Source: Moniliella sp. 'wahieum' (Eukaryota; Basidiomycota; Moniliellomycetes; Moniliellales; Moniliellaceae). Taken from it: 64,000 bases of DNA. The translations under genes were made by a program, and so were the position numbers. This document shows positions 59,101 through 64,000 of this stretch, in pieces. The notes beneath the pieces are model-generated. The model searched no databases and was not told where the DNA came from. It saw only the letters and a program-made list of their open reading frames with translations. The stretch covers positions 62,001 to 126,000 of the forward strand of contig RSEE01000069.1 in the NCBI GenBank assembly GCA_003971905.1, in the 5' to 3' direction. The stretch's first letter is position 1. Every line of letters starts with the position of its first letter.

Positions 59101-60067
59101 GACCCTCTAGTGCTCGCTGAGCTCGGGACGATGTCGACATATGACCCTCCGTTTGTGTAGCAGAAGCATCCACAGTCGGGGACAATTCGGTCCCGTATTC
59201 CAACAGGATGACCTTGTCGAGAGGGAAGAGGATATTGAGATTCCGCGGATCCTTCTCTCCCCGCACCAAATTCGCATACCCAGGCAGGAACTGCCAGAGA
59301 AGCTTGGGACGGCGAAGAATGTCACGCCTTTCAGCAACCAACTTGTCCACCAGGAGGTAGATGAGCATGCGCACACCCTGACTCAGACGTTGCATCATGC
59401 TCGCCAGGCCCTGAGGCGATCGGTGCTGTCTTGCTGGGGTGCATCCGCTTCAAGCGCTGGTCCAAAAAGAGCATCGCAAACCGACTGGGTCGCCTCGGCG
59501 CCAAATGAGTCACAGGGAACCAAGGCAGTGAGGGCAAGGATAGAGCTGGCCAGCATTTCGGCCCCGGGCGGTATCGCGACAGTCGGCCATCGCTTGTCTG
59601 GCTCCGGTGCCGGCCCTGTGGGGGCAGGAGCGGAGAGGGCAAGCCCAGCGGCATCGTCTAAAGTGGATGAGAAGAAGCCAGCTAGGGTTCGTGTCGCTTG
59701 GCGACTCAGCTCCTTGTTGTTCTTGTCTTGGGCGGCGGCACAGACGACCTGAATAGGAGCTGAATGGCCCTGCTGCGACGGGGTGCGTTGGTGGCGTCGG
59801 TCATGCTGGGGCCAAGCAGCTTTACCAAGTGCAAAATCCCGAGTACTGGGGGAGCACCCGAGGCCAATGGGAGGCGGGCAGCAGCGATCGCACGAGGGAG
59901 TTCGTCGGCGGGCAGGACGCCGGGGGTAAGGTAGGTTTGCACGCAGCTTCGGCCGCCGGGAGATCGACCATGCCCACGTCTGAGGTAGGGGGCATGGGCG
60001 GATCAGGGCGGGACGGCTGGGCGTCGCCCTCGGCAGGGCTGGTGGTAAGGGCCCAGAGCTTGCTCAT
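56191..60067 (-). CDS. MMS19: Mms19, cytosolic Fe-S cluster targeting factor
   Basis: HEAT-repeat adaptor of the cytosolic iron-sulfur assembly targeting complex, delivering clusters to DNA repair and replication enzymes; also tied to TFIIH/XPD. Start MSKLWALTTSPAEGD (60067). The N-terminal part (AARLPLASGAPPVLGILHLV, about 59870) is followed by the well-conserved block VRMLIYLLVDKLVAERRDIL, FLPGYANLVRGEKDPRNLNI, GLFDVSFCYFPITFRAPPGG (about 59090), RRDTLRTLTAALPVYGP and LWKALRPELIHPS. FCYFPITF followed by PP is the family's most recognisable motif. The C-terminal HEAT region ends DPLRTVRMAAVEARDAWLSL (about 56210), matching the Mms19 terminus. About 1,200 residues, slightly longer than typical fungal homologues. 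It has a few frame changes (near 59900, 59400 and 57730); two frames of 597 and 478 residues are intact. Confidence 0.88.
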
Positions 60068-60763
60068 AGGGACAAAGGAGGGGTGGTGGTGAGGGGGAGG
60101 ATGCGTGTGCGATGGACTTGCAACGGAGATGAGATGTGCTGCCTCGGGCAAAATTCAGCCAACTGGGTGCGACGGGACATGCCGACATGCAGCGCAGGGC
60201 TGAGACGCGAAGAGGCCGCAGGAGAGAGAGGCCCCTGTGTGAAATATTGCAGGTGGGCCGCTGACCGATGATGCTGGTCGCTGATGTTTCGGCGGTCTTC
60301 TAATGGCACCCCTCGGCTTACATAAGGCCGGCCTTATCCCCGGGCCCGAAGGCGCAACGCGCCGCAAGTAACACCGGCCGGTTGGGCGGGGAAATCTTCT
60401 CGGCTGTCCGTCCAGGCAAGCTTCCGGATTCAAGTTCAAGCATGATGCGATCGATGAGGACGAGGAGTGGGTCAGTGCTAGGCAGCGCTGAGTACCAGTG
60501 TACTGAGAGGATTGAGTTTTGGATGGGCTCCAGGCCGCGATGGCCTGCTTTGGTCCGCAGCGCCTCACGACTTGCGCTGCCCAACCCTGCTGCCCCACCT
60601 TGGAAGCGGCTAGCACCGGCCTGTCGTCGGACGAAATATTTTCTTGGTCACAGTCCTTTCTCTCACCTTGCAACAGCTGTCCCATCCCCACCATCAACCC
60701 GCCCACTCACTCCAGCCGCACGCGTCTCCAGCTGCCAGTCATCCCACTTTGTGTTGCTCAAGC
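60068..60763. other. Divergent promoter region (MMS19 / panB)
   Basis: Non-coding between divergent starts. GC-rich; a GGCCGGCCTT palindromic word at about 60327-60340. No assignable site. Confidence 0.5.
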
Positions 60764-61921
60764 ATGCGCGTCTGCGCCACTCCGCTCCGGGTGCGAGCAG
60801 CCACCCAACCGGCCTTGCGCCCCTTCTTTCTCCGCTCCTTCACCTCCACACCGGCCCGCAGCAGTGTATGGCCATCCGAGCACCTTCCTCTCACCCCCCA
60901 AGGCACCACAGCCCGTCCCCATCTCTGCGGTTAGAGAGGGTGCCACATGGAGTCCTGACCAGGTTGTCCCAGCACCCCGCCTTCCTTCTGCCAAGAACTC
61001 GGCAACATTGGCCGCACTCAAGGCCAAGGGGAGCCTATGTACGTGACGAACAATGTCTCTTTTGCGCCGGGAGAGAGACAATAGGGAACGAGGCTAACAC
61101 GTTTGGACCCTCTCAGTGCTTGCATGACGGCGTATGATTACCCCTCTGCCCTGGCATGCCGTGCGTCTAATGTCGACATGGTCTTGGTAGGGGACAGTGT
61201 GGCCAATGTGGTGTATGGGTACGAGCGTACCCCGACCTATCGGTGGAGGAGATGTCATTCCATCAGAACCGTTGCCGAGCTCTTCGGCATCCTGGACTGG
61301 CTCACTCCCCGTACGCAACTCCCATGTTGATGGCCGACCTGGTCTATGGGACATACGAAGCATCGGTTCCCGAAGGAGTGCGTGCCGCATTGAGCTCGTT
61401 CGAGCGGGAGCCGATGGGATCAAGGTGGAGGGTGGAGAAGAAGCATTGCCATTGATCAAGGCGCTCAGTCAGTACGGCCTACCCGTGATGGCCCACATTG
61501 GGCTGCGTCCCCAACGAGCCCCGGCTCTGACTGGGTTCAAGGTCCAGGGGAGCGATGCACAGGCAGCCGTGGAGGTGGTAAAGGATGCTCTAGCAGCGCA
61601 AGCTGCAGGGGCTTCCTCCCTGCTGGTTGAAGCTGTGCCACAACTGGTGGGGCCGAAATCAGTCGTCAGGTCACGATCCCAACCATTGGCATTGGAGCTG
61701 GGGTGAACACGGATGGTCAAATTTTGGTCCAGCATGATGTATTGGGCGACCTTACCTCCCCCGGCGCTGTTTTGCCTCCTCGAGTACAGACTTCCTTCAG
61801 GATTCGGCGTTCCTTTGGCTCACGAACTCACTCCCCCGCCGGCTCGGTTCGTGAGGTGTTTACTGACCAAGCCGTGGAGGCAGCTAATCCGAGCTTGATC
61901 CCCCGCCCACTGGAAGACTAA
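60764..61921 (+). CDS. panB: 3-methyl-2-oxobutanoate (ketopantoate) hydroxymethyltransferase
   Basis: Transfers a one-carbon unit from methylenetetrahydrofolate to ketoisovalerate, the first step of pantothenate and coenzyme A synthesis. The start [20 protein letters not shown] (60764) is Arg/Ala/Ser-rich, like a mitochondrial presequence. After [15 protein letters not shown] the frame changes to [17 protein letters not shown]. Intron 61039-61116 (GTACGT...CTCAG) joins to [20 protein letters not shown], then [16 protein letters not shown] (metal/ketoacid site). Next are [54 protein letters not shown] and [20 protein letters not shown]. The last block is [20 protein letters not shown] with a Lys-free Asp/Glu-rich tail ending SLIPRPLED. 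All family motifs are present in order, with at least five frame changes. Confidence 0.9.
61039..61116 (+). other. Intron of the panB gene
   Basis: 78 nt, GTACGT donor and CTCAG acceptor; restores [13 protein letters not shown] across the junction. Confidence 0.8.
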
Positions 61922-62754
61922 CAGTGGGATCAGTGCGTCTGCATGCCATCGCATCGTATGTGGCCGCCGTTAAGAATCGCTCGTTTCCCGCTTCGTCTGA
62001 GGTGTACAAGATGCGCAAAGAGGAGCGAACAGAGTTTGAAAAACTTGTTGCTGGCCTCAAAGGCTGATGCACTTGCAGCAATCATCATGTGCTCGCTTTT
62101 CATTGTTTGCTCTAGTTTGCTACTGTCATCGTGCCATCCGGCATCATCTATTTCGGACCGAACGCTCTCAATGCAATTGCCATCGTACCCGATGTACAAT
62201 GGAGTGTACTTTGAAGCAGGCGCAGCTATGTATGCATACGTTCGGGGCTGAACGTTGATGGATGAGCCAAGTATCAAAGTCAGCAAAGGAAAGCGAGCAG
62301 GTCCCTTCATGCCGATCTCATTGCTTCTGCTGCCATCTTCTCATCAATACATGTGCCCTGAGCGAACCTCACTTGTCAAAAGAGCTAGCTTCATGCAGAA
62401 GTGATGGTAGCTATAAACTTGCGCATCCGGTACCTCATCGTGGGTCGGGGATGGAGGGGGAACAAAACGAATGCGGTGTGATAGCTCTAGGTAACGACGC
62501 ACGGTGGAAGTATTGGTGCGCTGAAGGAGGGATGTGCTTCTTCTGGGGGTAACCCCCCCGAGGGGATAAGGCCCAGATCACCATGCACCGCAGGTAAATT
62601 GAACGGCCAAATCAAAAGTTCATGACAAGCATCGGCGGAATATCGAGAACCGGATTCCGCCCGGTTCGTATGTTGGCTCTACTCAATTTCCTAGCGAGCC
62701 GATGCCCTCATCGTCCTCCATCCACGAGCCAATCAGTATTGGGCGCCACCAACC
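61922..62754. other. Intergenic spacer
   Basis: 3' flank of panB and upstream region of the next gene. No gene, RNA or repeat recognised. Confidence 0.5.
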
Positions 62755-64000
62755 ATGTCTAGCATGACGGTCCGGTCGCAGCAGGTCATACTCAAGAACC
62801 TCTTCGCTTTCGTGGCCGTTGCCGCCTTTCCATACTTCCCGTTTATGCATAGCCTGTGGTGGTACGTGCACCCTCCCACCCCCCTCCCTCGTTCCTCTGT
62901 TTATGGAAGGCGCGGTACTGACTGTGGCTTCTTCGTCTAGGCGCTTTCTCGATGCTGTGTACTCTACTGTCGGTCACGATATCGACATTTACCTCAACGA
63001 GGCTGTGGTCTGGTCTCGGCGCCTCTTGTTGATCGCATTTTTCTACAATGCGGTGTACGAATGTGTGTCCCTGTACTTTTACGCGGCGCCCCGGCCGGTC
63101 CAAGCAACGCCAACGTTCCCCTTTCTGGAACCAACCAGCTGAACCGAATCAACCCAGCGCTCAAATCTAATCCTGACACGCGCTCCATGCCCTCACCCGG
63201 TTTCTCTCTCTGCGCAACCGCAAAACAGGCCTGGCCAAACCGACTGGTACCACTCCGCAGAGGCTGTCGGGCCTGAGCAAACAAGGTGCGATGAACACCC
63301 CACCCTCTGGTGCTGGTGCAGTTGACCGCAGCCTGGCTAGCCCTGGGCGGGCGCGTCAATGCACCAGCGTATGACCCCATTGCAACAAGCCATTGCTCTG
63401 GCCGCCCAGTCGGCCGCAGCGGAAGATGCCTCGTTGTCGACCGATTGGATCCCACCAAACAACAGCTTTGACCAAAGCGCCGAGTTTCCTCCCCCGGCTG
63501 GATCCCTCGGTTCGAACCTATTTGGTGCACAAGGCTCTTCTGGGCTGCTCCCGCAGCTGGGAACGTCCTGCCCTCTTGGGCTTCCACGTCCCTGGGGCCG
63601 AATGCGGGAGCAAGTGGGCTAGGAATGGGGGTCAGCCCACAGGCTGCGATGAAGCCGTTTCAGGACCGTCGGGTGCCCAGTGCAGCGGACGGAGACATTT
63701 CTTGGGCGGAAGATGGGGTGGACACGCGATTGATGCAAAGTCTACGCTCCCAATGGGCTGCGAGCGATGCGGCAGACGACGCTGCTGCCTCGGCTGCCTC
63801 CCGTACTTTGGGAGGCAATTCAGCGTCCTTGCTACGTTCCAATGCGCCTCGGTTGCGCGCCACTGCTACCGGTTTCGGGATCGGTAACGAGTGTATCAAG
63901 TTCGGTATGATGTGTGAGCTTCTCTGTGCGCACAGCCCCCCTCACTGCCTCCCCCTTTTATTCCGCCTCAACCTTTATACCGTCCAGGTCGCCGTATTGC
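62755..64000 (+). CDS. Two-TM protein resembling nucleoporin Pom34, 3' partial
   Basis: The start MSSMTVRSQQVILKNLF (62755) leads straight into a membrane helix (LFAFVAVAAFPYFPFMHSLW). Intron 62862-62940 (GTACGT...TCTAG) joins to RFLDAVYSTVGHDIDIYLNE, then a second helix (RRLLLIAFFYNAVYECVSLY). The rest is a Ser/Pro/Thr/Asn-rich tail (LNRINPALKSNPDTRSMPSP, LSGLSKQG) that changes frame several times and runs toward the right edge. Two closely spaced TM segments near the N-terminus followed by a long disordered tail match fungal Pom34 of the nuclear pore membrane ring, but no diagnostic motif settles it. It could also be another small membrane protein. The stop was not identified; the tail may extend beyond the window. 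Confidence 0.4.
62862..62940 (+). other. Intron of the Pom34-like gene
   Basis: 79 nt, GTACGT donor and GTCTAG acceptor; joins SLWW to RFLDAVYS in frame. Confidence 0.7.

Noticed and set aside
56191-60067. Gcn1-like HEAT protein
   Set aside because: First impression from HEAT repeats, dropped because FCYFPITF-PP, GEKDPRN and the C-terminal VRMAAVEARDAW are Mms19 signatures.

Overview
The window looks like nuclear DNA of a dikaryotic fungus, probably a basidiomycete. Supporting features are compact genes with short GT-AG introns of about 65-180 nt, a class IV (Chs3-type) chitin synthase, a Vac8-type armadillo protein, a Ypd1 phosphorelay protein, a Pcl-type cyclin, a CBS-PB1 membrane protein, Rcf2 and Tom22. 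No rRNA, CRISPR array or intact mobile element was seen. I cannot name the species.

Layout. 1-17 kb: the end of an amine oxidase, an intron-bearing initiator tRNA-Met, a Diaphanous-related formin, a CBS-PB1 protein, a 5'-truncated Hsp70 relic, Rcf2, ornithine decarboxylase and a tRNA predicted to be Leu(CAA). 19.2-23.6 kb: class IV chitin synthase. 23.6-30.5 kb: gene-poor DNA with a second, degenerate Hsp70 copy on the opposite strand. 30.5-46.1 kb: a Ser-rich single-pass surface protein, Vac8, a secreted GDSL esterase, Ypd1, eIF4G and a Pcl-like cyclin. 46.1-55.3 kb: about 9 kb without a recognisable gene, full of short tandem repeats, with a visibly AT-richer stretch at about 51-53.7 kb and a possible retroelement scrap at its right edge. 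55.3-64 kb: Tom22, Mms19, ketopantoate hydroxymethyltransferase and a two-TM protein resembling Pom34.

No operon-like logic links the genes. Several serve polarity and the cell surface (formin, chitin synthase, Ser-rich surface protein, Vac8, cyclin, Ypd1), but ordinary fungal gene order explains this.

Two window-wide patterns stand out. First, the short tandem arrays between genes nearly all have a period of exactly 7 bp although their sequences are unrelated (TTCTCGC, AAGCTTG, ATTCCCC, GGAGAGA, CACTTGC, GTGTAAG, GATCGAT, CATGTGA, CTAGTAN, GTTTAAC, CACTAGT, GCGTAAC). Many of these heptamers are a self-complementary hexamer plus one spacer base. Second, most conserved single-copy genes are readable only by moving between frames every 50-500 bp outside introns. 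That suggests unpolished indel errors in the assembly rather than gene death, so CDS spans below are gene extents, not clean reading frames.
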